DNA of 64,000 nucleotides, taken from the NCBI RefSeq assembly GCF_002632755.1, contig NZ_NJAK01000001.1, positions 3,162,001-3,226,000 of the forward strand. Direction: 5' to 3'. This stretch comes from Xenorhabdus ishibashii (GTDB lineage Bacteria > Pseudomonadota > Gammaproteobacteria > Enterobacterales > Enterobacteriaceae). Under the pieces are notes generated by a model that worked only from the letters and a program-made list of their open reading frames with translations, was not told the origin of the DNA and did not search any database. This document shows, in pieces, positions 1 to 11,252 of the stretch. Within the stretch, counting starts at the first letter, position 1, and the number at the start of each line of letters is the position of its first letter. Both the position numbers and the translations under genes were made by a program.

Positions 1-282
1 GGGATCAAAATAGAGGGGATTGGCAGCGAAAGAAGCGCTGGCGGAATGTTCAACTCCCTGATCTACCGGCAAAATTGAGAGATAACCAGTACCTGCCAAA
101 CGTCCATGATTCAATAAGGTTTGCATGGAACGAAGAACAGGATTGGGGCGGTTATTTTCCAGCATTACTCTATCAACAAAATCTGTACCTGGGAGATAGA
201 GATTTTCACGTGGAATGGTATTGCATTGATGTTCCAATAAACTCTCTGCGTCTTTTCCTAACAACTTAACGATATCAGTCAT
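1..282 (-). CDS. fbaB: Fructose-bisphosphate aldolase class I, N-terminal part (runs off window)
   Basis: Only the first 94 codons are inside the window; the gene continues beyond base 1. The minus-strand reading begins MTDIVKLLGKDAESLLEHQ and includes the segment TGYLSILPVDQGVEHSA, which closely follows E. coli FbaB. The enzyme cleaves fructose-1,6-bisphosphate to the triose phosphates through a Schiff base, with no metal; the catalytic lysine lies outside the window. The ATG at 282 matches the E. coli start. The next gene upstream on this strand is cyaR, about 420 bp away, so fbaB probably has its own promoter there, but I could not identify one. Confidence 0.93.
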   Translation of the reverse strand, partial: MTDIVKLLGKDAESLLEHQCNTIPRENLYLPGTDFVDRVMLENNRPNPVLRSMQTLLNHGRLAGTGYLSILPVDQGVEHSASASFAANPLYFDP

Positions 283-704
283 GATTAACTCCAGTTTGCA
301 AAAGGCGCTACTGATTGTTGTTTATATTTGAACTGATCACAAGACAAGTTGAGAGGGAAGCCGCAGTGGATCGCTTCAGTTAATACAAATGTTGCCAAAA
401 CTTAACCATTTTGTATGACAATGAAGTGAAATAATATTTATCTGATGTGGTGATAAATATTGAAGTTATTTAGAAATCAGGCTTATTTTTTCTCAAAATT
501 TCCTTCATTAAACTGAATAAATCCTAACTATATTTATCAAAAGATGTTTTTTTGATTATTATAAATACTATCGTCAGTAAAAGCTGAATAAATGTTCAGC
601 TTGGATTTGGCAATATTAATTAATTTGATGGTTTCTGAAGATAAGTTGTTTTTGTTAACCGATTGAATTTATTGATTTTTATCTTGTTTGTGTGTTTATT
701 TATG
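283..704. other. AT-rich spacer between fbaB and cyaR
   Basis: This stretch carries no convincing ORF on either strand. It should hold the fbaB promoter and any sequence past the cyaR terminator. I found no clear operator or repeat in it. Confidence 0.5.
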
Positions 705-797
705 TAAAAGAAAAGGCCAGCCCAAGGGAGATTGAGCTAGCCAAGGAGGTGGTTCCTAGTCTTACAACAAAATTTTTTAGTTCTTTATTTTTCAGGG
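705..797 (-). ncRNA. cyaR: CyaR small regulatory RNA
   Basis: On the minus strand this region contains GGAACCACCTCCTTGGC followed by an 11-bp hairpin (arms 715-725 and 732-742, with G-U pairs) whose loop is TCTCCC, and then a T-rich tract. E. coli CyaR has the same GGAACCACCUCC block, the same CUCCC loop and the same location just downstream of yegQ on the same strand. CyaR is an Hfq-dependent, cAMP-CRP-activated sRNA that represses ompX, nadE, luxS and others by base pairing. A TATTAT -10 box (801-806) fits a start near 794-797. The exact 5' end is inferred. Confidence 0.88.
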
Positions 798-827
798 CTG
801 ATAATACGAGAAATAAATTAACATTGA

Positions 828-843
828 TGTGATCTATTTCTAA
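828..843 (-). promoter_or_regulatory. Candidate CRP site for cyaR
   Basis: On the plus strand a perfect TGTGA half-site (828-832) is followed, after six bases, by a degenerate second half, TCTAA. The centre lies about 41 bp upstream of the inferred cyaR start, the position expected of a class II CRP-activated promoter. E. coli cyaR is CRP-activated. The site overlaps an inverted repeat (831-839 with 846-854) that could also form a hairpin at the end of the yegQ transcript. Confidence 0.5.
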
Positions 844-891
844 AAAAATAGATCAATTTCTTTAAAACCCTATTTTGAATTACTTTACTTA

Positions 892-2256
892 TCACTCCTG
901 TGGATGAGGTGCTCTGGTATTGCCACCTTTTAAGTTTCGCACAAGTAAAGCATAATCCAGATTAATTTCCTCAGGAATAGGAAGATAAACGAGATGCCCA
1001 TCACCTGGCGCAATTTCTACGGCCTGACCTTTTTTATTTATCATAGATCCTAACGTGAAGTTAATATTGCCCGATGGAGTCATGAGTTCCAGATGATCCC
1101 CGACAAGAAATTTATTCTTCACGGCAACTTCTGCCAAGCCATTGACTCGATTACCAGTAAATTCCCCAACGAATTGTTGAGTATCTGATACGGAGTAGCC
1201 GTATTCGTAAGTTTGGTAAGCATCATGGGTATGACGACGCAGGAAACCTTCGGTATAGCCACGGTGTGCTAAACCTTCTAATGTGGTCATCAACGTTGGA
1301 TCAAAGGGTTTCCCAGCAACGGCATCATCTATGGCTCGGCGATATACCTGGGCGGTGCGGGCACAATAATAGAAAGATTTAGTACGGCCTTCGATTTTCA
1401 GTGAATGAACTTCCATCTTGGTTAATCTTTCTACATGCTCAATGGCACGTAAGTCTTTGGAATTCATTATATAAGTACCATGTTCATCTTCAAACGCTGA
1501 CATATATTCGCCGGGACGCTTGGCTTCTTCTACCATGAATACTTTATCGGTTGGCGCACCCTGGCCCAGTGTTGGTTCAATGTTTTTAACAGGAATAGGG
1601 TCATGCATATGGACAATATTACCAATACTATCTTCCTTGCCTTCCTGCACATTGTATTCCCAGCGACAAGCATTGGTGCAAGTACCCTGATTAGGATCGC
1701 GCTTGTTGATATAGCCTGATAACAGGCAACGGCCAGAATAAGCCATACAAAGTGCGCCATGCACAAAAATCTCAAGCTCCATATCAGGCACTTGCTGACG
1801 AATTTCAGCAATTTCTTCCAGCGAAAGCTCACGGGAAAGAATGACTCGCGTCAATCCCATTTGTTTCCAGAATTTAACTGTAGCCCAGTTAACAGCATTG
1901 GCTTGAACCGAAAGATGGATATCTATTTCAGGAAATGTCTCGCGCACCATCATAATTAAGCCTGGATCAGACATAATCAAAGCATCAGGTCCCATTTCTA
2001 CGACGGGTTTTAAGTCACGAATAAACGTTTTCAGCTTTGCGTTATGTGGTGCGATATTGACAACGACATAAAAACGTTTACCTAATTCGTGCGCTTCCTT
2101 AATACCCTGTGCCAATGTCTCATGGTTAAATTCATTATTGCGGACACGCAAACTATAGCGAGGTTGTCCGGCATAAATGGCATCTGCGCCATAAGCAAAT
2201 GCGTAACGCATATTTTTCAAAGAGCCGGCAGGAGAAAGTAATTCTGGAGTAAACAT
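892..2256 (-). CDS. yegQ: tRNA hydroxylation protein TrhP / YegQ (peptidase U32 family)
   Basis: 454 residues, the usual length. It starts MFTPELLSPAGSLKNMRYAF and carries the U32-family cysteine cluster around residues 168-196 (CMAYSGRCLLSGY, then CTNAC), whose cysteines are iron-sulfur ligands in this family. E. coli YegQ (TrhP) is needed for prephenate-dependent 5-hydroxylation of U34 in tRNAs read by cmo5U-type anticodons; despite the name, the family is not proven to be proteolytic. It is cytoplasmic. Neighbours cyaR (downstream) and yegP (upstream) are as in E. coli. Confidence 0.96.
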   Translation of the reverse strand: MFTPELLSPAGSLKNMRYAFAYGADAIYAGQPRYSLRVRNNEFNHETLAQGIKEAHELGKRFYVVVNIAPHNAKLKTFIRDLKPVVEMGPDALIMSDPGLIMMVRETFPEIDIHLSVQANAVNWATVKFWKQMGLTRVILSRELSLEEIAEIRQQVPDMELEIFVHGALCMAYSGRCLLSGYINKRDPNQGTCTNACRWEYNVQEGKEDSIGNIVHMHDPIPVKNIEPTLGQGAPTDKVFMVEEAKRPGEYMSAFEDEHGTYIMNSKDLRAIEHVERLTKMEVHSLKIEGRTKSFYYCARTAQVYRRAIDDAVAGKPFDPTLMTTLEGLAHRGYTEGFLRRHTHDAYQTYEYGYSVSDTQQFVGEFTGNRVNGLAEVAVKNKFLVGDHLELMTPSGNINFTLGSMINKKGQAVEIAPGDGHLVYLPIPEEINLDYALLVRNLKGGNTRAPHPQE

Positions 2257-2459
2257 ATTTTTTAACGTTCTCGGTCTGAGTTCAAGTCAGCCCTTACCCG
2301 GTCTTCATTGTCATTACTAAGGGTAAGGTTTAAAGGAAGGGGATTTTAACGCCTATTTTATCATTAGCACAAATACATTATGGCAATGATATGCGCCATA
2401 TTTGATCGCTATGTGGGAAAGCGCGCCGTGGATACGGCGCGGATCATTAATGGTCTCTG

Positions 2460-2804
2460 CTAATTTTGTTTGGTCAGGTCACGAATGCTTTCGGTTGGCC
2501 CGATTTTTACGACCGATTGTATAGATTTCTTCATACTTGCTTCATTAGTATGAGTTTCACTGATAGCAATAATTTGGTGGTTTCGGGCCTTCAGGACAAA
2601 ATAAGGTTTGCCTGATTTATTTTTTCTCATTTCATGGCGAGTCTTATCGGGAGAATTGACTTGCACAGAGTGAATACCTTTATGGGCCGCAGCTTTGGTG
2701 GTATACATATCACTGCTCAGAATGATGTCACCGTTTGCCGCCACCAGATTGAAATAAAATTGCCCGTTCTTTGCTTTCTTAAGATCATAATGCCCAGTAG
2801 CCAT
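2460..2804 (-). CDS. yegP: YegP, DUF1508/UPF0339 tandem-repeat protein
   Basis: 114 residues made of two copies of the roughly 50-residue DUF1508 unit. The first includes KNGQFYFNLVAANGDIILSS and the second KSGKPYFVLKARNHQIIAIS, giving a small beta-rich protein. It aligns along its length with E. coli YegP and sits between yegQ and baeR as there. The biochemical function is not established. A GGAGAA sequence lies just before the ATG. Confidence 0.93.
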   Translation of the reverse strand: MATGHYDLKKAKNGQFYFNLVAANGDIILSSDMYTTKAAAHKGIHSVQVNSPDKTRHEMRKNKSGKPYFVLKARNHQIIAISETHTNEASMKKSIQSVVKIGPTESIRDLTKQN

Positions 2805-2884
2805 AAGAAATTCTCCTGATTGGGTAATTATCAGCTTAAGTTTAGTCCGAATTTTGTACAGTCAAAGGGTTTGATGAGAAAAAT

Positions 2885-3595
2885 TTATATCATCAAACGA
2901 CAGATTTCTGCTTCCCAACGATAACCCAATCCATAGATAGAGCGGATAAAAGATTTATCTCCATCTAATAGTTCCAGTTTCCTGCGCAAGTTTTTAATGT
3001 GGCTATCAATAGTACGGTCATTAACAATGCGATGATCGTCATAAAGGTTATTCAATAACTGATCACGAGAAAAAACTCGCCCTGGTTGGCTGGACATAAT
3101 TTTGAGTAGCCGGAATTCAACCGGTGTTAATTCGAGCACTTGTTCAAAGTAACGCGCCTGAAAGTGGTTTTCATCAATGGTTAGCGCACCTTGCTCACTG
3201 ATAATATCTTTCGGACGGTAGCAACGGCGCAAGATTGTTTTTACTCTGGCTACCATTTCCCTGGGACTATAAGGCTTACAGATATAATCGTCAGCCCCAA
3301 TTTCTAAGCCGAGTAGCCGGTCAATCTCTTCCGTTTTTGCAGTCACCATCACAATCGGGATATCTGAACATTTACGCAGTTCCCGACAGATAGACAATCC
3401 ATCAAGACCAGGCAACATAAGATCAAGCAAGATAATATGGGGATGGTATTTTTGCACATGAGCGATGACCTCATCACCACGCTTAAGCCATTGAGTTTGA
3501 TAATCTGCGGATTGTAGATAATCAACCAGCAGTTGCCCCAACTTTGGTTCATCTTCAACGATGAGAACAGTGTATTGTGTGAAATGTGTACTCAT
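2885..3595 (-). CDS. baeR: Response regulator BaeR
   Basis: 236 residues of the OmpR/PhoB class. The receiver has an acidic pocket (VEDE, about 13-16), the phosphoacceptor Asp58 in LLDLMLPG and the conserved Lys in the segment before [11 protein letters not shown]. The C-terminal winged helix ends with [15 protein letters not shown] and [10 protein letters not shown]. With BaeS it senses envelope damage (indole, flavonoids, metals) and activates mdtABC and, in E. coli, acrD and spy. Its ATG overlaps the baeS stop by 4 bp, showing translational coupling at the end of the mdtABC-baeSR operon. Confidence 0.96.
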   Translation of the reverse strand: MSTHFTQYTVLIVEDEPKLGQLLVDYLQSADYQTQWLKRGDEVIAHVQKYHPHIILLDLMLPGLDGLSICRELRKCSDIPIVMVTAKTEEIDRLLGLEIGADDYICKPYSPREMVARVKTILRRCYRPKDIISEQGALTIDENHFQARYFEQVLELTPVEFRLLKIMSSQPGRVFSRDQLLNNLYDDHRIVNDRTIDSHIKNLRRKLELLDGDKSFIRSIYGLGYRWEAEICRLMI

Positions 3596-4992
3596 TGTGT
3601 TTCAAGTTCAGACGATTTAACCAACGGTAATTCTACGTGAATTTTAATACCACCTAAAGCTGAGCTTTCCATGCGAATGATTCCATTGTGAGCTTCAACA
3701 ATGTTATAGCAAATCGCTAACCCAAGTCCTGAACCTCCGCTTGCGCGGTTACGGGAAGATTCACAACGATAAAAACGTTCAAAAACATGCTGGCATTGTT
3801 CAACAGTCAATCCAGGTGCACTGTCCTGCATATCTAATATCCATTTTTGCTGATCTGAATATCCACGAATAATCACTTTTCCATGCTCATTGGTGTAACG
3901 CAGGCTATTTTCCAATAGATTATGAAATAGCTGTGTTAGCCGACTTGGATCGGCAAACAATATTACGTTTTCTTTTAAATTCAATGATAGCTTAAGTTGT
4001 TTATCCACAAAACGGGCATGATAATTTGCCACGGAGATTTGCAGTAATTCACTGACATTAACAGGCTCTTTTCTATAGGCCAATGAACCACGATTAGAAA
4101 GGGATAATAAGTGCAGATCATCCACCAGCTTGGTCAGAGTCGTCACTTCTGAAAGCAAAGAATGGATAGTTTCCTGTGTTGGTTTCCGCACGCCATCTTG
4201 TAAGGCTTCCAGTTCACCACGCAAAACAGAAAGTGGGGTACGTAGTTCATGGGAGATATCCGCCATATAATCACGGCGCATCTGTTCATTTTTTTCCAGT
4301 GTACTGGCAAGTTGGTTAAAATCCGTTGCCAATTTACCGATTTCATCTTTGCTGGATGGCACGACACGGCTGCTGAAATCGCCGGCCGCGAGTTTATGTG
4401 TCCCTTCCACTAGTCGCTTAACCGGTCTTAAGAGGCCACGAGAGAGCAGAAAAGTGACAATCAGTGCCAATAAAGTGGAAAAACCGACAATAGCCCAACT
4501 GGTGAATTGCTGCTGGTGGGCAAAACTAAGATCAGCCTGACGGGTAATTTTGTCTGATGCGCTGACAATTACCCAACCGACAATATTATTTTTATAGATG
4601 ACAGGCTTGCGATAACTTTCTGCCGGAATATCATTAGAATGCCCTACCAAACGATGCATGTGAGTGTCCACAACCCAAAATTGGGGACGCCAACCATGAG
4701 GTTTGGTTTTCTGATTAGGAGTGTCACTCTGTTCAATCGTACGGATAATTTGAAATATCGCGCGATCATTCTGGGTCAGAAAATGCCAATTGCCATATTG
4801 CTGGTATTGTTCTGTCAATGCTTGTGCCAGCATATTCGCCCGATTTTGGCTATTTTGTTTGATATAGCCAATAAAGCCGTGCTGAAAGCTGAGATGAATG
4901 CCCCAGTGCATTGTGACCAATACCAGCATACAAGTGGCAAAAATTGCCAGAAAAAGTTTACTGCTGATACCCATTTTTACCTTGAATTTCAT
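3592..4992 (-). CDS. baeS: Sensor histidine kinase BaeS
   Basis: 466 residues. A transmembrane helix (about 12-32), a periplasmic sensor domain (about 35-160), a second helix (about 165-185), HAMP, and a HisKA dimer with autophosphorylated His248 in [10 protein letters not shown]. The ATPase domain has [10 protein letters not shown] and GSGLGL. It phosphorylates BaeR. It begins 6 bp after mdtC stops and overlaps baeR by 4 bp. In E. coli mdtD lies between mdtC and baeS; here there is no room for it. Confidence 0.96.
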   Translation of the reverse strand: MKFKVKMGISSKLFLAIFATCMLVLVTMHWGIHLSFQHGFIGYIKQNSQNRANMLAQALTEQYQQYGNWHFLTQNDRAIFQIIRTIEQSDTPNQKTKPHGWRPQFWVVDTHMHRLVGHSNDIPAESYRKPVIYKNNIVGWVIVSASDKITRQADLSFAHQQQFTSWAIVGFSTLLALIVTFLLSRGLLRPVKRLVEGTHKLAAGDFSSRVVPSSKDEIGKLATDFNQLASTLEKNEQMRRDYMADISHELRTPLSVLRGELEALQDGVRKPTQETIHSLLSEVTTLTKLVDDLHLLSLSNRGSLAYRKEPVNVSELLQISVANYHARFVDKQLKLSLNLKENVILFADPSRLTQLFHNLLENSLRYTNEHGKVIIRGYSDQQKWILDMQDSAPGLTVEQCQHVFERFYRCESSRNRASGGSGLGLAICYNIVEAHNGIIRMESSALGGIKIHVELPLVKSSELETQ

Positions 4993-4998
4993 TCTGGT

Positions 4999-7900
4999 TT
5001 AGCTACTGGGGTCAACCATCTGAGATGGTGTCACTTTGCGATGGCGCCACTTTTCACGCAATCGGTCAAAAAACAGATACACAACCGGCGTGGTATACAG
5101 AGTGAGAAGCTGGCTTACCACCAGGCCACCAACAATTGTGATACCCAGCGGGAAACGTAATTCTGCGCCATCCCCATTGCTCAGTACTAAAGGTAAAGCA
5201 CCAAACAGAGCGGAAAGCGTCGTCATCATGATCGGACGGAATCGCAATAAACTGGCCTGAAAAATTGCTTCCTGGGCACTGAGTTTACCGTTTCGTTGAG
5301 CTTCAAGGGCAAAATCCACCATGATAATGGCATTTTTCTTGACAATACCAACCAGCAGCATAATCCCAATCATGGCGATCAGGCTAAATGGCGTATTGAA
5401 CAGTTCCAGAGCCAGCAAAGCACCTATACCCGCCGAAGGCAGGGTAGAAAGAATTGTCAGAGGGTGAATATAACTCTCATAGAGGACACCGAGCACCAGA
5501 TAAACAGTGACTATAGCAGCCAGAAGCACCATTAATTGGGAGTTTTCACTCTTTTGAAAATCTTGTGCTGTGCCGGCAAAAGAGCTGCGTACTGTGGAAG
5601 GCACGCCCAGTTCAGTGATTGTTCTTTCTATTGCACTGATTGCCTCAGACAGCGTATAGCCTGGTGCCACATCAAAGGCAATGGTAGAAGAAGCTGAAAG
5701 TTCTTGGTGATAAACGTCCAAGGGTGCATTGGCAGGGCGCCATTGGGCAAAGTAGGAGAGAGGAATACGTTCTCCTTGACTATTAATGACAAACATTTTC
5801 TCTAACGCACTGGGATCTTGGTTATATTGCGGTGCAACTTCCATGACCACTTTATATTGATTCAACGGGGCATAAATCGTGGAAACTGGTCTCTGCCCAA
5901 AAGCGTTGTTAAGCAAATTATTTGCCTCGGCAACATTGATGCCTAAACGGGCCATAACATCACGATCATAGGTAATTGCTATTTCAGCGCCTTTAGCTTC
6001 TTCATCGCTATCGGCGTTGATATCCACCAATTGAGGTAATTTTCCCAATGCTTTCTTGACGACAGGAGTCCATTTACGTAATTCATCAAAGTCATCCGAC
6101 AACAAATTAAACTGATATGTTGATTTACCTCCCTGTCCTCCTCCACTTCTCAGATCTTGAACAGGAATTAAATATAGGCGTGCTCCCGCTTCATTAGTCA
6201 GTTGACTTCTTAAGCGAGTAATAACTTGCTGGATACTTTCGTTACGTTCTTTCAATGGTTTTAGCGAAACAAACATAAAACCTGTATTAATGCTACCACC
6301 ACCGGTAAAACCGACGACATTATCCACGGTTGGATCACCATCGACGACCAGCATAAATCGTTTCATTTTTTCACGCATAGCCTGAAATGAAATGCTTTGA
6401 TCAGCGACCACAAACCCTAACATTTTCCCAGTATCTTGTTGTGGAAAAAACGTTTTCGGAATGCTGATATAGAGCCAGATATTCAGGGCGATAATGCCAA
6501 CTAATGTCAACAATACCCAGCGAGTATGATTGAGTATCCATTTCAATGAACGGGCATAGCTTTGTTGAATTCTCAAAAATACCTTACCGAATCCTCGCGT
6601 CTGTTTCTGGGCATTTTTAGGTGTGGATTTGAGCAAATGCGCACACATCATCGGGGTTAAAGTCAGTGAGACTAACAGAGAAATCCCAATGGCGGTTGCC
6701 AAGGTGACAGCAAAATCCCGGAATAATCTGCCAAGTAATTCATCGATCAATACAAGGGGAATAAATACCGCAACGAGTGATAAGCTCATAGCCAGCACAG
6801 TGAATCCAACTTCCCTGGTTCCTTTGAGAGCCGCTTGCATGGGTTTTAACCCCGCATTCAAATGGCGGGAAATATTTTCCAGTACCACAATGGCATCATC
6901 GACAACAAATCCGGTGGCAATAGTTAATGCCATCAACGACAGATTGTTTAAACTGAAATCACATAGATACAAGGCGGTAAAAGTACCAATCAGTGATACC
7001 GGAACGGCAATTGCTGGGATCAGCGTAGCTCGGCCAGAACGTAAAAACAGGAATACAACCAGAATCACCAAGGCGACGGCAATGGCTAATGCCCGTTTTA
7101 CTTCTTGCAGGGAAGCCTGAATAGTTGGCGAACGATCCTGGACAACGTTTAGCTGAATATTGGCAGGTAAGGAGGCTTGCAGGACAGGAAACTGATCACG
7201 AATACGTTGAACGGTCGAGATGATATTTGCACCGGCTTCACGACGGATAATAAGAGAAATTGCAGACTTATTTCCAGACATGCCTGCGGCGCGGATATCC
7301 TCGACAGAGCTTTTAACATCGGCAACATCCTGCAATCTGACAGGTGCTCCATTATTATAATGGACGATAATTGAGCGGTAACTGTCAGGTGTTTCCAATT
7401 CATCATTGGTGTGTAGCTGCCAAATCTGGTGATCGGAATCAATATGACCTGTCGGAAGACGGACATTGGCATTATTGATGGCATTACTGACATCGTTAAG
7501 AGAAACACCTTGATTGAAGAGTGCATTAGGGTTTAGTTCAACACGTATAGCGGGTAACGAACTGCCAATGACACTGACTTTGCTGACACCTTCTATCTGA
7601 GAAATTTTTTGAGCTAATCTGGTGGAAGCAAGATCATACAGTTGGCCCTCACTATAATTGTCTGAGGAAAGGGTCAAAATCATGATCGGGGCGCCTGACA
7701 GATTAGCTTTATAGTACCCTGGCTTGCTTGGCATACCGGAAGGCAACAAACTTTGGGCGGCATTGATGGCGGCTTGGACATCTCGTGCTGCGCCATTGAT
7801 ATCCCGATTGAGATCGAATTCCAGATAAATAGAAGAACTTCCCAATGAGCTGGCAGAAGACATCTCTTTTACACCGGCTATTCTGCCCAATGCGCGTTCC

Positions 7901-8100
7901 AGCGGTGTCGTTACCGAAGACGCCATCGTTTCCGGTGATGCGCCAGGCATAGATGCGTAAACCGTTATCACGGGAAAATCAACTTGTGGCAGTGGCGACA
8001 CAGGCAGCAGGACAAAACTGAGTGCGCCGCATAGAGTGATGGCTAAACTCAGCAATGTTGTGGCAACTGGTCGCTGGATAAATAGGGCAAAGAATTTCAC
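4999..8100 (-). CDS. mdtC: RND efflux transporter subunit MdtC
   Basis: 1033 residues, standard for an RND permease: 12 transmembrane helices and two large periplasmic loops. TM4 has the proton-relay aspartates in [17 protein letters not shown]. It lacks the N-terminal extension seen in MdtB. In E. coli, MdtB and MdtC form a B2C heterotrimer that, with MdtA and TolC, exports bile salts, novobiocin and some other drugs, driven by proton influx. Its start overlaps the mdtB stop by 4 bp, so the two are coupled. Confidence 0.95.
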   Translation of the reverse strand: MKFFALFIQRPVATTLLSLAITLCGALSFVLLPVSPLPQVDFPVITVYASMPGASPETMASSVTTPLERALGRIAGVKEMSSASSLGSSSIYLEFDLNRDINGAARDVQAAINAAQSLLPSGMPSKPGYYKANLSGAPIMILTLSSDNYSEGQLYDLASTRLAQKISQIEGVSKVSVIGSSLPAIRVELNPNALFNQGVSLNDVSNAINNANVRLPTGHIDSDHQIWQLHTNDELETPDSYRSIIVHYNNGAPVRLQDVADVKSSVEDIRAAGMSGNKSAISLIIRREAGANIISTVQRIRDQFPVLQASLPANIQLNVVQDRSPTIQASLQEVKRALAIAVALVILVVFLFLRSGRATLIPAIAVPVSLIGTFTALYLCDFSLNNLSLMALTIATGFVVDDAIVVLENISRHLNAGLKPMQAALKGTREVGFTVLAMSLSLVAVFIPLVLIDELLGRLFRDFAVTLATAIGISLLVSLTLTPMMCAHLLKSTPKNAQKQTRGFGKVFLRIQQSYARSLKWILNHTRWVLLTLVGIIALNIWLYISIPKTFFPQQDTGKMLGFVVADQSISFQAMREKMKRFMLVVDGDPTVDNVVGFTGGGSINTGFMFVSLKPLKERNESIQQVITRLRSQLTNEAGARLYLIPVQDLRSGGGQGGKSTYQFNLLSDDFDELRKWTPVVKKALGKLPQLVDINADSDEEAKGAEIAITYDRDVMARLGINVAEANNLLNNAFGQRPVSTIYAPLNQYKVVMEVAPQYNQDPSALEKMFVINSQGERIPLSYFAQWRPANAPLDVYHQELSASSTIAFDVAPGYTLSEAISAIERTITELGVPSTVRSSFAGTAQDFQKSENSQLMVLLAAIVTVYLVLGVLYESYIHPLTILSTLPSAGIGALLALELFNTPFSLIAMIGIMLLVGIVKKNAIIMVDFALEAQRNGKLSAQEAIFQASLLRFRPIMMTTLSALFGALPLVLSNGDGAELRFPLGITIVGGLVVSQLLTLYTTPVVYLFFDRLREKWRHRKVTPSQMVDPSS

Positions 8101-11100
8101 TGCGGCTCCTGATGATTATCTGAGGATTTATCCAGCTTTATTTGATTACCTTTCTTATTATTTCGACGATAGTGTGCTAGCTGATCAAATAGCAGATAAA
8201 TCACGGGAGTTGTGAACAAGGTCAGGATTTGGCTCATAATCAGGCCACCCACCATACTGACACCTAAAGGACGGCGCAGCTCTGCACCAATGCCAGTACT
8301 CAACATCAGCGGCAATGCGCCCAGCAATGCTGCCATGGTTGTCATTAATATCGGCCTGAAACGTAACAGACAGGCTTGGTAAATAGCTTCATAAGGGGTC
8401 ATGCCTTTTTCCCGCTCTGCGGCCAGAGCAAAATCGATCATCATGATGGCGTTTTTCTTCACAATGCCAATTAAGAGAATGATCCCAATGATGGCGATAA
8501 TATCCAGCTCATACCCTCCAGCCATCAGCGCCAACAATGCACCAACTCCCGCAGTGGGCAAAGTTGACAAAATAGTGACAGGGTGAATAAAGCTTTCGTA
8601 CAAAATACCGAGCACAATATACATGGCAACAACAGCAGCCAAAATCAGCCAGAGGGTATTACTGAGCGCATCCTGGAACGCCAGCGTTGCTCCCTGAAAT
8701 TGCGTAGTGATGTCTTTTGGCATTTGGATCGCTTGTTCTGCTTCCTTGATGGCATTAACAGCTTGTTCAAGGGACGAATCTTTTGCTACGTTGAATGAAA
8801 AAGTGACAGCGGGAAATTGTTGTAGATGGTCGATAGACAAGTACCCCAATCGTTGTTCGACAGTTGCAATGGTATTCAGGGGAACCATTTTTCCATCATT
8901 ACCGGTCAGATAAAGATTGTTTATCGCTTCCAGTCCTGATGAATTTTTCGTATCTTGCTCAAGGATAACGCGATATTGATTTGATTGGGTGTAAATAGTC
9001 GAAATCAAGCGTTGGCCGAACGCGTTATACAAAGCATTATCTACGGCAGCCATAGAAATCCCAAAGCGGCTAGCCATATCCCTATTTACATCAAGGTAAG
9101 CCACTAATCCCTGATTTTGCCAATTATTACCGATATCCATCAATTCTGGCTGTTGTTTCAGGGCATGTTGTAATTTGGGAACCCAGATAGCGAGTTCATC
9201 AAGTGAAGTTGCTTGCAACGTAAATTGGTATTGCGTGCGTGATATTTGGGTATCAATAGTCAAATCTTGGGTTGCTTGCAGGTACAACTTGACGTCAGGA
9301 ACTTTAGCAATCCGCGCCTGTAGGCGTGGGATCACTTCGTCAATACGGTCATCGCGCTGGCTGAGAGGTTTCAACGTGATTTGAAGGCGTGCATTATTCA
9401 ATGTTGGATTGCTACCATCGACACCTATAAAGGTAGTGACATTATCCACGGCAGGATCTTTTAATAACAGAACCGTAACTTGCCGCTGCTTATCTGCCAT
9501 TGCATTGAATGAAATAGATTGTGGTGCTTCCAGTGTGCCCTGAATCAGGCCGTTGTCTTGCAAGGGAAAGAATCCCTTGGGGATCATGATGTAGAGTAGG
9601 GCGGTCAGAGCCAACGTACCGAATGCGACACCAAGCGTCATCCAGGGGTGATTCAGCACCCGTTTCAGGAAGACTGCATATCCGGCAATCATGCGTTCAA
9701 AGAAGTGTTCGCACGCCTGTTCGAAGCGATTGTGTTTAATATTAGCTTCGGATTTCAGCATCCTTGCACACATCATCGGTGTTAGCGTCAATGAGACAAC
9801 GGCGGAAATTAAAATGGCGACAGCGAGGGTAATGGCAAATTCCCTGAACAGTCGACCGACGATATCCCCCATAAACAGCAGAGGGATCAAGACGGCGATT
9901 AACGAGAACGTCAGGGAGATAATCGTAAAACCGATTTCTCCCGCGCCTTTTAGTGCCGCGGCCAGCGGCTTTTCTCCCCGTTCAATGTAACGGGAAATAT
10001 TTTCTATCACCACAATCGCATCATCCACCACAAAGCCGGTTGCGATGGTTAATGCCATTAAAGTGAGATTATTGACCGAGAAGCCGCAAAAATACATCAC
10101 GGCAAATGTACCCACTAACGAAAGCGGTACGGCAATACTGGGGATCAGCGTTGCAATGGCGTTGCGCAAAAACAGGTAGATCACCATGACGACTAGCGCA
10201 ATAGCCAGCAACAGTTCAAATTGAACATCCTTGACTGAATGACGGATCGAAATTGTACGGTCTGTCAGCATTTTCACATTGACAGATTTGGGCAGGCTAT
10301 TGATCAATTCTGGTAACATGACGCGGATATTATCCGTAGTCTCAATAACATTAGCTCCGGGCTGGCGCTGAACATTGATGACGATAGCAGGTTTCTCATT
10401 TGCCCATGCGCCCAATTTGTTATTTTCCACTCCCTGTTCAATGGTGGCGACATCACGCAAGCGAATCGGAGCGTCATTTTTATAGGCCACGATTAAATTG
10501 CGATAATCATCGATAGATTTCATCTGATCGTTGGAAGATATGGTGATGGAGCGAGTTGGCCCATCAAAACTGCCTTTTGCTGAATTCACATTGGCTTTCG
10601 TGATGGCAGAACGGATCACGTCGCTGTCTAATCCTTGTGCAGCCAAAGCCTGTGCATTCAATTTCACGCGCACCGCGGGACGTTGCCCACCTGCCAAGGT
10701 CACCAGACCGACACCACTGACTTGGGAAATACGCTGGGATATACGGGTTTCTACCATATCTTGCACCTGACTCATCGGCAGGGCATCAGAGGTTACGGCC
10801 AGCGTCAATATTGGTGGATCAGCCGGATTAACTTTGCTGTAAATGGGGGGATAAGGCAGATCATCGGGCAACAGGTTACTGGCTGAATTGATCGCCGCCT
10901 GTACGTCTTGCTCTGCCACATCCAAGGGCAGTGATAGCTGGAATACCAATGTGATAACAGAAGCACCACCAGAACTTCTGGATGACATTTGCTTTAAGCC
11001 GGATATCTGGCCAAACTGGCGTTCCAGTGGGGCAGTTACAGCGGATGTCATCACATCTGGATTGGCACCAGGATACAGTGTTACCACCTGAATAGTTGGA

Positions 11101-11252
11101 TAATCCACTTGTGGCAATGCGGAGACTGGCAGCATTCGGTAACCCATTAGCCCAGCCAGCAAGATCGCAATCATGAATAATGTCGTGGCAACAGGGCGCA
11201 GGATAAACAGGCGGGATGGTCCTCCGCCTGTGATTGGAGAATCAGCTTGCAT
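8097..11252 (-). CDS. mdtB: RND efflux transporter subunit MdtB
   Basis: 1051 residues. It starts [20 protein letters not shown], a short cytoplasmic extension typical of MdtB, and has the TM4 segment [19 protein letters not shown] with the proton-relay aspartates. It has the same two-half RND architecture as MdtC and is its partner in the heterotrimer. The end of mdtA overlaps its start by one base, and its stop overlaps mdtC by 4 bp. The MdtB/MdtC assignment rests on gene order and these N-termini. Confidence 0.95.
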   Translation of the reverse strand: MQADSPITGGGPSRLFILRPVATTLFMIAILLAGLMGYRMLPVSALPQVDYPTIQVVTLYPGANPDVMTSAVTAPLERQFGQISGLKQMSSRSSGGASVITLVFQLSLPLDVAEQDVQAAINSASNLLPDDLPYPPIYSKVNPADPPILTLAVTSDALPMSQVQDMVETRISQRISQVSGVGLVTLAGGQRPAVRVKLNAQALAAQGLDSDVIRSAITKANVNSAKGSFDGPTRSITISSNDQMKSIDDYRNLIVAYKNDAPIRLRDVATIEQGVENNKLGAWANEKPAIVINVQRQPGANVIETTDNIRVMLPELINSLPKSVNVKMLTDRTISIRHSVKDVQFELLLAIALVVMVIYLFLRNAIATLIPSIAVPLSLVGTFAVMYFCGFSVNNLTLMALTIATGFVVDDAIVVIENISRYIERGEKPLAAALKGAGEIGFTIISLTFSLIAVLIPLLFMGDIVGRLFREFAITLAVAILISAVVSLTLTPMMCARMLKSEANIKHNRFEQACEHFFERMIAGYAVFLKRVLNHPWMTLGVAFGTLALTALLYIMIPKGFFPLQDNGLIQGTLEAPQSISFNAMADKQRQVTVLLLKDPAVDNVTTFIGVDGSNPTLNNARLQITLKPLSQRDDRIDEVIPRLQARIAKVPDVKLYLQATQDLTIDTQISRTQYQFTLQATSLDELAIWVPKLQHALKQQPELMDIGNNWQNQGLVAYLDVNRDMASRFGISMAAVDNALYNAFGQRLISTIYTQSNQYRVILEQDTKNSSGLEAINNLYLTGNDGKMVPLNTIATVEQRLGYLSIDHLQQFPAVTFSFNVAKDSSLEQAVNAIKEAEQAIQMPKDITTQFQGATLAFQDALSNTLWLILAAVVAMYIVLGILYESFIHPVTILSTLPTAGVGALLALMAGGYELDIIAIIGIILLIGIVKKNAIMMIDFALAAEREKGMTPYEAIYQACLLRFRPILMTTMAALLGALPLMLSTGIGAELRRPLGVSMVGGLIMSQILTLFTTPVIYLLFDQLAHYRRNNKKGNQIKLDKSSDNHQEPQ

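Noticed and set aside
4639..5160. 173-codon plus-strand ORF
   Set aside because: It is antisense to baeS and the mdtC end, with no similarity or ribosome site; the minus-strand genes are certain.
6623..7120. 165-codon plus-strand ORF
   Set aside because: Antisense to mdtC; a by-product of its codon pattern.
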